Shown here piece after piece: positions 17,801 to 32,800 of a stretch of 64,000 nt of DNA; within the stretch, counting starts at the first letter, position 1; every line of letters starts with the position of its first letter. The notes under the pieces were generated by a model. The model did not search any database, was not told the DNA's origin, and saw only the letters and a program-made list of their open reading frames with translations. Made by a program: the position numbers and the translations under genes. This DNA comes from Pokkaliibacter sp. MBI-7 (GTDB taxonomy: Bacteria; Pseudomonadota; Gammaproteobacteria; Pseudomonadales; Balneatricaceae): NCBI RefSeq assembly GCF_029846635.1, contig NZ_JARVTG010000001.1, positions 558,001 through 622,000 on the forward strand, in the 5' to 3' direction.

Positions 17801-20800
17801 TCAACAGCTCCACCATCACCAGCGTGATGAACGATACCCCCGTGATCGCCAATGTGGCTGGCGACTCCGTTGCCTGGGCTGGCGTAGGCAGCACAGTCGT
17901 GCTTGATGCAGGCGGCAACGCCACGGTCAGCGATACTGAGCTGGATGCCCTTAACAGTGGCAATGGCGACTGGTCAGGCGCCAGCCTGACCATACAGCGC
18001 TCGGGCAGTGCGTGGTCAGCGGATACCTTTGCGTTTGACCTGACAGGCGCCGCCTTCACCGTTTCCGGCAGCACGCTGCAAAAAGATGGCCTGACCTTCG
18101 CCACCTTCACCAACACCAATGGTGTGCTGACCATCACCTTTACCAGCTCCGGTACCACGGCAACAACGGCGCTGGTGCAGGATGTCATGCAGCACATCAC
18201 CTACCGCAACGATACGCCCGCCGGTGATGCCACTATTCGCTTTACCCTGTCAGATGGCAGCAGTGCCACAACCGCCGACGTGACCGTCACCAGTGACACC
18301 ATCTACGTCACCAATGCCACCGACAGTACATCCATCGATGTCAGTGATGGTGTCAGCTTCAGTGAAGCCATTGCGATTGCCGCCGCCGACAGCACAGGCA
18401 CTCAGACTATCGTCTTCGACAGCAGTCTGGCCGGGCAGACACTGACACTGGCAGGTAATCTGACCATCAGCGAAAGCCTGACCATCGATATGGACAACGC
18501 CAGTGGTGTGACCATCGCCGGCAGTACGCTGACCCTGAGTTCAGGTACGACCCTGACATTCTCTAACGGCACCAGTGACACGGCGTCGATCAGCAGTTCG
18601 ATCAGCGGCAGTGGCGCTCTGACCAAAAGTGGCAGTGGTACCCTGACACTGAGCGGTAGTAATGACTACAGCGGTGCAACCTCCATTAGTGCAGGCACGC
18701 TGATAGCCTCAGGCGGCTCTGCCATTGGCAATGACAGCGCAGTCACAGTCAGCAGTGGCGCAATCCTCACTCTGGCAGGATCAGAAATCATTGGCTCGCT
18801 GGCAGGCGCCGGTGACGTTGCGCTGGGTAGTAACAGCATTTACGCAGGACGTGACAACAGCAGCACCAGCTTTACGGGTGTGATGAGTGGTACCGGGGGT
18901 CTGATTAAATCCGGTAGTGGTACGATGACCCTGACAGGCAGCAACACCTTTACCGGTTCAGTACTGATCAGCCAGGGTGGCATAACTCTCAATAGCAGCT
19001 CGGGCACAGCACTGGCAGATACCGTCGCTGTGACACTGACAGGCAGCACTCTGACGCTGTCGTCTGCAACCGAAACCATCGGCGCACTGACAGGCGCCGG
19101 CAGCGTGAGCCTGGGTGCAAACACACTGACGGTCAACCAGAGCAGCAGTGGTACGCTGTCTGCAGCCATTAGTGGCTCTGGGAACCTGATCAAGACCGGT
19201 AGTGGCACCCTCACTCTTTCCAGTACCAGTAACTCCACTGGCTGGTCAGGTGGGCTGACCGTTAACGACGGTACCGTACTCATCACCAGTGACAGTAACC
19301 TGTCTGCCGGAACCATAACCATCAACGGTGGTACTCTCCAGCTCTCAGGCTTTACCGGAGGCACCGTCGACAACGCCATCTCCCTGGGCTCATCAGGCGG
19401 CACAGTTAATGTGAGCGGCGGCACCGGCGCGATTCTGTCCGGCAATATCACCGGTAGCGGCCTCCTGCACAAGACAGGCGGCAAGACACTTACCCTCTCC
19501 GGCACCAACAACTACAGTGGCGGCACTCAGATCACTGGTGCAGGTGCGCTGATCATTGCCACCTCCGCCAACATCGGCTCTGGCGGGATTACTATCGACT
19601 CTGATGCGACACTGGAGATTACCGCAGCCACCACGCTCAGCAACTCCCTCACGCTGGGTACAGCTGGTAGCACCTCGACTATTCAGACAGACAACACCGT
19701 TACCCTGTCAGGCAGCATTTCTGGCGACAATAAGACACTGACTAAAACAGGTAGCGGAACGTTAAGTTTGTCAGGAACAAACGACGGCTCCAGTTTTGCT
19801 ACTACTGTCACGGCCGGCACACTCAGCCTGACCAACCATACCAATATCGGTACTGGCACCATTACGCTGGATGGAGGCACGCTGGCCAACACAGGAAGTG
19901 GGACCAGTGATTATCCTGACGCGGTAACCAACAGTACCTCATACGACATCCTGACCAATGCGATTGAGATCAGCAGCAGTGGCGGGACGCTTAGTGCAAC
20001 TAATGCACAGTGGGTATTAACCGGCGCCATCACCGGCTCCGGTGCCTTGACCAGCAGTGGATCTGGCATTCTGTACATCAATAATGCCAGTTCCTTCACG
20101 GGCTCGGTTGCTGTAACCGCGGGCATATTGGGTGTGGGGGGAACAGGCACTCTCGGTAGTGGTCAGGTCACGCTCTCCAACGGCGCCATGCTGGATATTA
20201 CCGGCAGCACCAAAACCATCAGCAACGACATTGTCCTGGCCAGCAGCGCTACCATCCTTACCGAAGGCTCACCGATTGCCGATGCAAGCGCCGTCTATAC
20301 CCTGTCAGGGTCTATCACAGAATCAGGTGGCAGCAGAACGCTCACCTTATCTGACTACGGCTCGTCTAACGGTAACTCGCTCGTCCTTTCAGGTCACAGC
20401 AGCTTTAGCGGCGGTACTGTCATTTCCAGCGATACGACAGTAAGTGTTTCAGCTGACGACAGCCTTGGCACAGGCACTATCACACTGAGCAGTGGCGCTA
20501 CCCTGGCCGTTACCAATGCGGCAACCTTTACCAATAATCTCACCCTGTCTGGCAGCGCTACGGTGCAAACAGATGCTGATACGACTATTTCTGGCACAGT
20601 CTCAGGCAGCACAAACACCCTGACCAAGACAGGCAGCGGCACTCTTACCCTATCTGGAACCAATACAGGCAGTGCGTGGAACGCCCTGATCGGTGCAGGA
20701 ACGCTGTCGGTAGCCAGTGACAGTAACCTGGGTACGGGCGCCGTCACGCTTGCCGACAGCACGATACTGACTATCACTGGTGCTACGACCATCGATAACG

Positions 20801-23800
20801 CCATCAGTTTGACAGGCTCAGCGACTATCACCACTTCGGCAGATGCAACGCTGAGCGGCAACCTGTCTGGCAACACATTCACGCTAACCAAATCAGGAAG
20901 CAGTACGCTTACCCTTTCAGGCACCAATAACACCACTGGCACTGGCATCAGTGGTATTACGCTGGAGGCTGGCACACTCTCGGTAGCGAGCGACGCCAAT
21001 CTTGGCAATGGTGATGTGGTGTTCAACGGCGGCACACTGGCCGTCACAGGCACCACAACCATCGACAATGCCTTCGAGTTAGGCGTCAGTCTCAATCCCG
21101 GTAACGGTTATATTTCTGTAGCCAATAGCGTCGCCGTTACTCTGTCTGACACATTGCTAGATGGCACAGGTACTCTGGAAAAACTGGGAGCGGGTACGTT
21201 AACAGTAGGTGCAACGACCATTTCGCAAAATGTTGGACTCAAAGTTACTGAAGGCACACTCGCACTTACCGATCCTTCCGCGATGGGTGGAGCAAGTGCT
21301 GGTGCAATCACTTTGAATGGCGGTACCTTATCCCTCTCCGGCGGCACACTAACATCCGGTGGCATCTTCGTTGATGCAAACTCGAATATCGAGGTCAGCG
21401 GCTCAGCCACCATTGCAGGCGTCATTGACGGATCAGCCAGTCTGACCAAGACCGGCAGCGGCGTCCTGACCATATCGGGCGACAACAGCAGCTATGATGG
21501 CACCATCACCCTGAGTAACGGTGTCATCATCGTCGGCAGCAACAATGCGCTTGGTTCTACGACCGGTGCAACCGTCGTATCAAGCGGTACTACACTGCGT
21601 ATCGGCAACGGCCTGACCGTTGCCGAAAATCTCACGCTGTCCGGCACAGGTATTACCAGCATCTACGGTGCCCTGAAAATTAATGAAGGCTCAGGTACTA
21701 CCACCGTCAGTGGCGACATCACTCTGGCCGCAGATACCAGCATCGGCGCCTTTAACGCAGGTGACACGCTGAACCTGACCGGCGACATTACCGGTGGATA
21801 TTCTCTGACCAAGGTGGGCTCCGGTACCGTCAATCTGTCAGGAAGCAACAGCTATACCGGCACGACAACCGTCAGCACCGGCACACTCGCCATCGCGGGT
21901 GACGGTAGTCTGGGTGCTGGCGCTGTTTCGCTGGCCAGTGGTACCACCCTGGAGATCACGGGTGCCTCCACGGTAGACAACAACCTGGCCCTGACCGGCA
22001 GCACTGTTGTGCAGACTGATGCGAATGTGACCCTATCCGGCACTGTCAGCGGCTCGGGCTCATTAACGAAAACAGGCTCAAGCACCCTGACCCTGTCTAA
22101 CAGCAACAGCTATACCGGCACCACGTCCGTACTGGCCGGTACATTGTCCATTTCATCGGATGGCAATCTGGGCGCAGACGCGGTCACCCTGAACGGTGGT
22201 TCGCTCACCGTGACCGGCTTCAGTGTCACCATCGACAACTCGATTGCGGTTGGCAGCAACGGCGGCTCGATCACCAATGCCAATGACGTCACGCTTTCAG
22301 GCACCCTCTCAGGCAGCAGCTCGCTCACTAAGGCAGGTGCCGGCACCCTCACACTGACTGCAGCCAACACCTTCAGCGGCACGACCACCGTATCAGCGGG
22401 TACGCTGGCGGGGACCACGTCGTCATTGACCGGTGACTACATCAACAATGCAGCGCTGATATTCAGTCAGAGCTCATCGGGAACGTATAGCGGCGCCATC
22501 AGTGGCACCGGCAGCGTTACCAAATCGGGATCAGGCAACCTGACGCTCAGTGGCGACAATAGCTATTCGGGCCTGACCACAGTGAGTGCAGGAACGCTGA
22601 CCATTACCAGTAGCAATGCGCTGGGCAGCGACAGCTCAGGCACTGTTGTCTCCAGTGGAGCCACTTTAGCCATACAATCTTCACTCACACTGTCCGAGAC
22701 ACTCACACTCAGCGGTACAGGCGTGTCCTCTGCGGGTGCGCTGGCGATCAGTACCACAGGCGCTCCGTTCTCTGTCTCTCTGAGTGGCGATGTTACCCTG
22801 TCCGCCAATGCCGTCATCAGCGTAGGTTCCGATACAGCGTTGAATATGAGCGGCAGCCTTAGTGGCTCTGGCAACCTGACCAAGTCAGGTGATGGCCGCC
22901 TGACGCTTAACGGCGACAATAGCAGCTATGATGGCAACATTACTGCCAGTGCAGGTACGCTGGATGCTGGCAGCGATACCGCGCTGGGCAGCACCACCGG
23001 CACCACCACTATTGCCAGCGGAGCATCACTCAGAATCAACGGCCGAACACTGGCCGAGAATCTCACTATCAGCGGCGTTGGCGATGGCATAGGGGTAATC
23101 TCAGTCTCCGCAGGGAGCAGTTCATCGGTATTGACCGGCACCATCACCATGGCGGCAGACGCCACCATTTATGTTGAGGACACCTCATCCCTTACCGTCG
23201 GCGGTGTGGTTGCTGGTGCATTCGCACTGGTGAAAGACGGTAATGGCACCCTCACTCTGGAAGAAACCAATACCTATACCGGCGCAACCACCGTATCTGC
23301 AGGGACCCTGCAGGTCACCGGCGCGCTGGATGGTACTTCCACACTGACCGTCGCCAGCGGCGCTACGCTGGCAGGCACCGGTAGCATCTTCTCATCTTCT
23401 GGCACCTCCAACACTGCCACCATCAATGGCACTCTGGCTCCCGGTGAGGAAGGCTCTAACAATGACGTCGGCGCCCTGACCTTCAATGGCAATCTTGCCT
23501 TCGGTGACAACAGTACCTATTCGGTGGATATTGCAGGCGCAGACATTGGCTCGACTTATGATGCCGTTGCGGTCAACGGCACAGTCACCATCGGTACGGG
23601 CGTCACGCTGTCGGTTAACCACAGCTACACGCCGGACAACGGCGATGCCTATCGACTGATCACTAACGATGGCTCCGACGCCATCTCCGGTACCTTCTCG
23701 GGTGTGACAGAAGGCGGCACGGTGACTGCGGGAGGTAACTCCACCGTACTCACTGCTTACTATGCTGCTACTGATAACTTCAGCGGAGCTAATCTTGGCA

Positions 23801-26800
23801 GCAACGCTGACGCAAGCGGTGGCAATGAGTTCGCCCTGCAGGCTCCCATTGATCAGCCACCTACCCTTGACCTGAACGGCAGTAGCAGCGGCACAGGCAA
23901 CAGCGTCGCTCTGGCAGATGCCATTAACGGCCTTGCAGATATTGCCAATGCGACTGTCACAGATGCCGCCGATGTATGGACCAACGGTACCCTGACTATT
24001 CAGCGAGTGACTTCGGGCGGGGTTGCCGATGGCAATGCCAACGACGTATTCAATTTCCTCAGCAGTGCCGGGCTGACCTTCACAGGCTCCATCAATCAGG
24101 GTAGCGATAGCAGCGGCACCGTCTCCGATGGTGCAACACAATTCGCCACCTGGAGCTATACCTCCGCGACCGGTGCGCTGGTCGTCACTTTCGATGCCAA
24201 CGCCACCGCCGCTCGGGTACAGAATCTGGTACGCAGTATTGGTTACAGTAACGACACGCCTTATGGTGATACGACTGTCCGCTTTACCCTGACTGACCAG
24301 TTTGCCTCCAATGCGGTAACAGGCGATGTGACCGTCACCAGCTCCGTCATTTATGTCGATCAGACCGGCACTGACACTGACGGCGACGCCGCCGATGGCT
24401 TCTCCCTGCAGGAAGCACTGGCGCGAGGTCTAGCGCAGTCCGGTGCGGATACTATCAAGATCAGACTGGCCGATGATTCTGTCATTACTATCGGTGCCAA
24501 TGCCTCCGTCGGCGCAGGCGATACGATCGACAGTACTGAGGCCAGAGGACTGACCATTGGCCAGTCAGTCGGTTCTGTTCGCTCACTGAAACTTCAGGGT
24601 GATCTGACCTTTACCGTAGCCACTGGCGATACGCTGACGCTGGCGGCGACCACAAAACTTGCGGACGACACCGCATCAACAGGCTCTGTCATCAAAACCG
24701 GTGAAGGTACGCTGGTACTGGCCGGCAGCGCTACTAATACCTACAGCGGCACAACATCGGTCTCCGAAGGTACATTGTCCATCTCAGATGCTGGCAAGCT
24801 GAGCAGCGGCGCTCTGACGCTGAACGGCGGTACGCTCTCAGTGACAGGTGATACCAGCATCGGCAATGCGATTGCGCTGGGGAGCAATGGCGGCACTCTG
24901 GATGTCGATACGTTACATACCGTCAACCTGACAGGAATCATCTCTGGCTCAGGCCCTCTGACCTCGAGCGGTGCGGGCTTTCTGACCCTCTCCGGTATCA
25001 ACACCTACACCGGCACCACTACCCTTTCCAATGGCTCTCTGACCCTCAACGGCGGCAGTGCCATTGCTGACAGCGGGGCCATCAACGTCACCGGCGGTAC
25101 CCTTGTGCTCGCGGACGACGAAACCATCGGTACGCTGACCAGTACCGGAGGCACCCTGACCCAGGCCGGGTTCACCCTGACCGCATCAGGCACCACCCTT
25201 GACGCCAGCGGTATGGATCGCTCCAGTGGCGATACCGGCACATTAACGACCAGCAACAATAGTGGCGTGACCATCAAAGGCACCCGTGGTGACGACATCA
25301 TCATCGGGGGATCAGGTTCAGATACGCTTGAAGGCGGGGATGGCAACGATACGCTTTACGGCGGATCAGGAACCGAAGCCGATATATTGGACGGTGGCGC
25401 AGGAGACGACGTTTTCCGCTTTACCAGTTCCGCCTCCCTGTTCAGCGGCGTCACCAATCAATTCATAGATACTATCGCTGGTGGCGATGGCACAGACACG
25501 CTGCGTTTCGAGCCCGCCAGTACTTTCACATTCGGGTCTGCTTTGGATTGGACCACAGGTATCAGCGGCATTGAAAAACTCTCCAGCAATGCCAACTCCA
25601 GCACATTCAACATGACCTTCAAGGCCAATGCCTACAGCGAAGGGTTGCGTGAAATTGATTTCTCCGATGACACAAACAGCAGCGGCACCAATAACATTAT
25701 TCTGAGCAACATCACTGGCGGCGGCATGGTGGTGACGGGTACCGCAGGATCAGATTTGATCAGAGGTGGCTCAGGGGCCGATACGTTAAGTGGTGGCAGT
25801 GGCAATGACACTATAGAAGGCAACGGCGGTGATGACATCATCTCTGGTGGTGCAGGAACCGACAGCCTTAAGGGCGGAGCCGGTAACGACATATTTGTCG
25901 GCACGGCAGCGGAGCTGAACGGCGATACTATCGTCGACCTTACGGCTGGTGACAGCATTCAGCTCACTGGTATTACCGGTCTGACTGCGGCCAACGTACG
26001 TATCAACGGCTCGACGCTTGAAATCGACACCGACTCAACCACCTTTGCCAGTCCGGAAGTCATTATCACACTGACGTCGATTCCAACAGCAAGTTTTGTC
26101 GTGACTACCACCAACGGTGGTGCCGATACGCTGATTACCTTGAACTCCCCACCCAGCTTTACCGGCCTGAATGGCGGTTCCACCTATACCGAGGATGGCA
26201 CCGCTGTTGTTATCGACAGCAATGTCACCGTTGCCGATACCGAGCTGGATGTACTCAACAGTGGCCAGGGCAATTATGACGGCGCGTCGGTTACGATCAG
26301 CCGTAACGGCGGCGCCAGTGCAGAAGACCAGTTTGGCAATACCGGCCTGCTGGGAACACTGACTGAAGGCGAAACCTTCAGTTATAACGGCACGACAGTC
26401 GGTACCGTGACCACCAACTCAGCAGGCACGCTGACGCTCACCTTTAACACCGCTGCGACATCAGCCATTGTTGACTCTGTGCTGCAGGCTATTACTTACG
26501 CCAACACCTCACAGGATCCCTCCAGCAGCGTGACACTGAACTGGACGTTCAACGACGGCAGCGTCGACAGCACGGGCACCAATCAGGCAGTGATTGCCAT
26601 CACCGCCGTCAATGATGCGCCTACGGATATTGCCCTCAGTAACGATACGGCCTCTGCCTGGGATGGCACTGGGGTTACCGTTGGCACACTGACGGCCACC
26701 GATGCAGATAACACCTCATGGACCTTCTCACTGGTCTCAGGTAGCGGTGATACCGACAATGCCTCCTTCAGCATTTCGGGGTCGACGCTCACAGTCAATG

Positions 26801-29800
26801 ATCCCATCAGCATGGCGGCTGGTACCTATTCTGTTCGGGTACAGGCCGATGATGGCGCCTCAGGCACCTATGAAGAAGTCTTCACTGTTACCATCAGCGA
26901 TGATCTGGTCGTCACCACCAGTGCGGATGAAGCCGCGAGTGGCACCTATGCAGCGGATCTGGCCGATGGCTCCGGTCTCAGCCTGCGTGAAGCGCTGTAT
27001 TATGCGGGCAATCGGATTGCCAGCACAGGCGGTACGGTTACTATCGATTTTGCCTCAGGTCTGAGCAGCCAGACCATCACGCTGGGAAGTGATGTTTCTG
27101 TCGCGGACGGTATTATTTTTGATACCGATGATGCAGGCACCCTCACCCTCAGCGGCAGCAGCCTCGTACTTGCTGGCACTCTCACCATCAGCAATGCCAG
27201 CGCAGACACGCTGACCCTTAACTCCTCACTGAGCGACAACGGGTCCGTTACCTCCTCACTGATCAAGACAGGCGCTGGCACGGTGACCTTAAACGGCGCC
27301 AACAGTACGGCCAGTACCGGTCTGAATACCATCACTGTGCTCGGCGGTACGTTATCCATCGCCAGCGATGCCAATCTGGGTACAGGACTGGTGACCCTGG
27401 ATGGAGGTACGCTGCAGGAGACAGTATCCACTACCATCGACAACACCCTCGCTGTTGGCAGTAATGGGGCAACCGTAACGGTCAATAGCGGCGTCACGGC
27501 TCTGCTCAGCGGCTCCATTGAAGGTTCTGGTGAACTTAACAAACTAGGTGCAGGTACTTTCAGCCTTGCAGGTTCAGATCATGCCGCTGCCGTCAGTGTC
27601 AGAGTTACGGAAGGAACACTGGGTATCGCCAGCTCGGCAGTGCTGGAAGAAGGCAGAAGTGTGACGCTGAATGGCGGTACCCTGGCACTGAATGTTACCT
27701 CTCCTATCGACGCCTCCATCATCGTTGAGCAGAACTCAACTATTTATGACGCCATTGGTGCGACCTTTGCCGGAGCCATTTCCGGCACCGCGAATCTGAC
27801 ACTGACAGGCGGAGCCACTACGACGCTCTCCGGCAGCAACACCCTGACCGGCGACTGGAATGTGGCAGCCGGAACTCTGGTGGTTGCGGGAGGAGCAGCA
27901 ATAGACGATGACAGCACCATCACGCTGACAGGCACAGGCCATCTGGAAGTTGCCGGTAGTGAAACCATCGGGGCGATTCAGAGCAGCAGCTCAGCCAGCA
28001 CAGACATCTCCATTGACTCAGGTGCCACACTGACACTCAATATTGCCAGTGGTTACAGCTCATTTGATGGCACTATCGGTGGTGCAGGCAATCTGACCAA
28101 AGCGGGTGCAGGTAGCCTTGAGCTTAGCGGTAGTAATACCTACACCGGCACCACCACTATCACTGCAGGTGAGCTGTATATTGAAGGTGGTTCAGCCATT
28201 GCCGACACCAGCGCGGTTACCGTCTCCTCTGGAGCATCGCTGCTGGTCTATCAGTTCGATGAGACCATAGGCTCTCTGTCAGGCAGCGGTACCGTCACCC
28301 TCAACGGTGGCTCCCTGACCGTGGGTGGCGACAACACCTCCACCACCTTCTCTGGCCAGATCGAGGCAAATGTCGATGGCGGTGATCTGATCAAGACCGG
28401 CAGTGGCACGCTGACACTGAGTGGCAGTAACAGCTACGATGCCACCACCGTCTCTGCCGGCACGCTGAGCATTGCCTCTGATGCCAACCTCGGCAGCGGC
28501 GGTGTGACGCTGCGCGATGGCACTACACTCCAGGTGACTTCTGCTGCCACTATCGATAACACCCTGACAGTGGGGCTGAGCTATCTCCAGCAGGAATCAG
28601 CCACGCTATCGACGCTGGCCGATGTAACCTGGTCAGGTAACCTCTCAGGTCTGGCGCAAACCCTGACGAAAACAGGCAGTGGTACTCTGACCCTGACCGG
28701 CACCAATAACATCAGCGGCTCTGGCATATCCACGCTGGTAGTCGGTGCAGGCGCCTTGCAGGTGGCAGAAGCCAATGATCTGGGTATCGGTGGTGTGAAG
28801 CTGGATGGGGGAAACCTGACGCTGGCAGGCACCGCGACCTTCGCCAACGGTATTACTCTGGTGCAAAACAGCACCATCACGGTAAGCAGCGGCATTACAG
28901 CTACGGTAAGCGGTGTCACTTCTGGCACCGGCTCCCTGACCAAGGCCGGTGATGGCACCCTGGTCCTGGCAGGCAACGGCGTCCACAGTGGGACAACCAT
29001 CGTCAGTGCCGGCACCCTGACCCTGTCAGGCGGCACAGCGCTGTCCGACAGTAGTGTGGTAACCATTAATAGCGGTGCAACTCTGGCACTAAATGCTAAC
29101 GAAACAGTGGGGTCGGTTTCTGGTGCAGGTACCATCGCTCTGGGCAGTGCTACTCTGGCTCTGGGTGGCAATAACACCTCAACCACCCTGTCCGGTTCAA
29201 TTACAGGCATCGGCGGTAACATTACTAAATACGGAACCGGCACCCTGACCCTGTCTGGCAGCAACACCTATAGTGGTTACACTCGGGTTAATGCGGGCAC
29301 CCTAAGCATTACCGACGACAGCAATCTGGGGAGCGGTACAGTCGAGCTGTATAACAGCACACTGGAAATTACCGGCTCGGGCACCATTGATAATGCGATT
29401 TATCTCATCCTGACCGACAGCACCATCAGTAATGCCAATGATGTGACCCTCTCCGGCGTCATCTCCGGCAGTGGCAATCTGGTCAAAACCAACTCCGGTG
29501 TACTGACCCTGTCGGGTAACAATGACTATACGGGTACGACCAGCGTGCTGGACAGCACTCTGAGTATCACTAACGATGGCAATCTCGGCAGTGGCTCGGT
29601 GTTCCTGGACGCTACTACCCTGACCATCACTGGCTCCGGTGCCACCATCGACAATGCCGTGGCGCTGACCAGCAACGGCGGTACGTTCAGCAATGCCAAC
29701 ACCGTCACCCTGTCCGGGGTGATCTCCGGCGATGGCGATCTGACCAAATCCGACGCCGGGATATTGAGCCTGTCTGGCAGCAACACTTATACCGGCGCGA

Positions 29801-32800
29801 CCTCCGTACTGGCCGGCACCCTGAGTGTAGCGGGCGATGATAACCTCGGTAGTGGTGCCGTTACGCTGAATGGCAGCACCCTGCAGGTCACCGGCTCCGG
29901 CGTCACCATCGACAATGCCATCGCCCTGACCAGCAATGGCGGCACGATCAGCAATACCAGTGCTGTAACCCTGTCGGGGGTGATTTCCGGTGACGGCGAC
30001 TTCTCCAAGACCAGTTATGGAGTTTTGAGCCTTTCCAACACTAACACCTATGCCGGCGGTACTAACGTCCTGGAGGGTACGCTGAGTGTAGCGGGCGATG
30101 ATAACCTCGGTAGTGGTGTAGTTACGCTGAATGGCAGCACCCTGCAGGTCACCGGCTCCGGCGTCACCATCGACAATGCCATCGCCCTGACCAGCAATGG
30201 TGGCGAGGTCAGCAATGCCAATGCTGTAACCCTGTCGGGGGTGATTTCCAGTGATGGTGACCTGAGCAAAAGCGCCAGCGGTGTCCTGACCCTGTCTGGC
30301 AGCAATACCTATAGCGGAAGCACCGCAATCCTCGCGGGTACACTCAGTGTGGCCGGTGATGGCAATCTCGGTAGCGGTACCCTGACGTTAAATGGCAGCA
30401 CCCTGAGCATTACCGGCTCCGGCGTCATGATCGACAATAACATTGCCCTGACCAGCAATGGCGGCACTCTCAGCAATGCCAATGCGGTGACCTTGTCGGG
30501 CGAGATCAGCGGCAACGGAAACTTCAGCAAAACCGGAACCGGCACCCTCGCCCTGACAGGCAACAACAGCTACTCCGGCACGACCGCTATTTCCTCTGGT
30601 ACCCTGTCTATCGCCTCTGACAGCAATCTCGGTAGCGGCACCGTCACACTGGCCTCGGGAACAAAACTCGCCCTGACCGGCACCACCACTATCGACAATG
30701 CCATCGTGATGGGCGGAACCTCCTCCATCTCGGTCAGCAGCTCACAGACTGCCACGATCTCCGGGGCCATTTCCGGTACTGGCAGCCTACGCAAGACCGA
30801 TGCAGGAACGCTGGTACTTTCCGGCACCAACAGTTATTCAAGCTCAACCTTTGTCGATGACGGCATGCTGTCCATCGCCAGCAGCTCCAATGTAGGCGCC
30901 CTCGGGTTTGGCCTCGCCGCCGGAACCACGCTGGAGATTACCGGCACTGATACGTTTGCCAAGACTGTCGCCTTGTTTGGCGATGCCAGTATTTCTGTCT
31001 CGGTGTCACAGTCAGCCACGCTTTCCGGTGTCATTTCCGGTAGTGCCGGCCTGACAAAAGCCGGATCCGGCACGCTGGTGCTTTCCGGCACCAATACCTA
31101 TACCGGCACCACAACCGTCAGCGCCGGCACCCTGTCGGTCGCTGCTGACAGTAATCTGGGCACCGGCGCCCTGACACTGAATGGCACCACCCTGACCGTC
31201 ACCGGCTCCGGCGTCACCATCGACAATGCCATCGCCCTGACCAGCAATGGCGGTACGATCAGCAATGCCAGCACTGTGACCCTGTCGGGGGTGATCTCTG
31301 GCGATGGCGATCTGACCAAATCCGACGCCGGGATATTGAGCCTGTCTGGCAGCAACACTTATACCGGCGCGACCTCCGTACTGGCCGGCACCCTGAGTGT
31401 AGCGGGCGATGATAACCTCGGTAGTGGTGTAGTTACGCTGAATGGCAGCACCCTGCAGGTCACCGGCTCCGGCGTCACCATCGACAATGCCATCGCCCTG
31501 ACCAGCAATGGTGGCGAGGTCAGCAATGCCAATGCTGTAACCCTGTCGGGGGTGATTTCCGGTGACGGCGACTTCTCTAAGACCGGTTCCGGGGTTTTGG
31601 CCCTGTCCAACACTAACACCTACACCGGTGGTACTAACGTCCTGGAGGGAACACTTAGCGTCGCTGCAGATGCCAATCTGGGTAGCGGTGCCATCATCCT
31701 GAATGGCAGCACCCTGAGTCTGACCGGCGCTGACGTCACTATCGATAATGCGATGACCCTGACCAGCAATGGCGGCACCCTCAGCAATGACAATGCTGTG
31801 ACCCTGTCGGGGAATATCACCGGTAGTGGTGATTTCCGCAAAACCGGTGCAGGCACCCTGACCCTGTCCGGTAGCAACAGTTATAGCGGCGGAACGACGG
31901 TCTCCGCAGGCACGCTGTCGGTTACGGATGACAGCAATCTTGGTACAGGCACGCTGACGCTCAATAGCACCAGCACTAACACGGCCACAGGGGTACTGAT
32001 CAATGAGGTGGATGCCGATACCGCAGGCACCGATACCGCTGAATTTGTTGAGCTGTACGGCGCCGCCAATATGTCGCTGGATGGCTATGTCCTGGTGTTC
32101 TTCAACGGCTCTAACGACAGCAGTTATCTGACCATCGACCTGACCGGCAAGAGCCTCGATGCCAACGGCTTTTTTGTGGTGGGGAGTACGGCCATCACCT
32201 CAGGAATGAACAGTAACAACAGCCTGACGATTCCGGATAACAGCCTGCAGAATGGCGCTGATGCGGTTGCCCTTTATCAGGCCGCAGCCAGCAGTTTCCC
32301 TGACGGAACAGCGGTGACCACCTCCGGGCTGGTAGATGCTCTGGTCTATGACACCAATGACGCTGACGATGCCGGTCTGTTAGCGCTGCTGAATAGCGGC
32401 CAGCCGCAAATTAATGAAGATAACAACGGCAATAAAGACGGCGAATCCATTCAGCGCAACAGCGACGGTGCCGGCAGCGCCCTGACGACCAGCGACTGGA
32501 AAGTGGCCACCCCCACCCCGGGAGCGAGCAATGGCAGCAGCAACAGCGGCATCGGGGGCAGTCTTGAGGTCACAGGCACCGGCGTCACCATCGACAATAC
32601 CATTACCCTGAGCAGTAGCAGCAACACCGTCAGCGTTCTCAACGACGCCACCCTCTCTGGTGCGATTGATGGCACAGGCAATCTGATTAAATCGGGTGCA
32701 GGCACCCTGACCCTGACCGGCACCAGTACCTATACCGGCACCACGTCAGTGGACGGCGGCACGCTGGCCGTCAATGGCAGTCTCTCCAGTGATCTCACCG

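Larger units (their letters stand above)
27240..31960 (+). repeat. Autotransporter-associated strand repeats, array II (18 units)
   Basis: Eighteen recognisable units (GAGTVTLNGANSTASTGLNT to GAGTLTLSGSNSYSGGTTVS), many spaced 86-87 residues (about 261 bases) apart in the 29-31.9 kb part. Several units there are nearly identical in DNA sequence, including a 168-base stretch present twice without a mismatch. A nineteenth unit follows the lamin-tail-like insert at about 32,700. Recent unit duplication is the simplest explanation. Confidence 0.85.
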
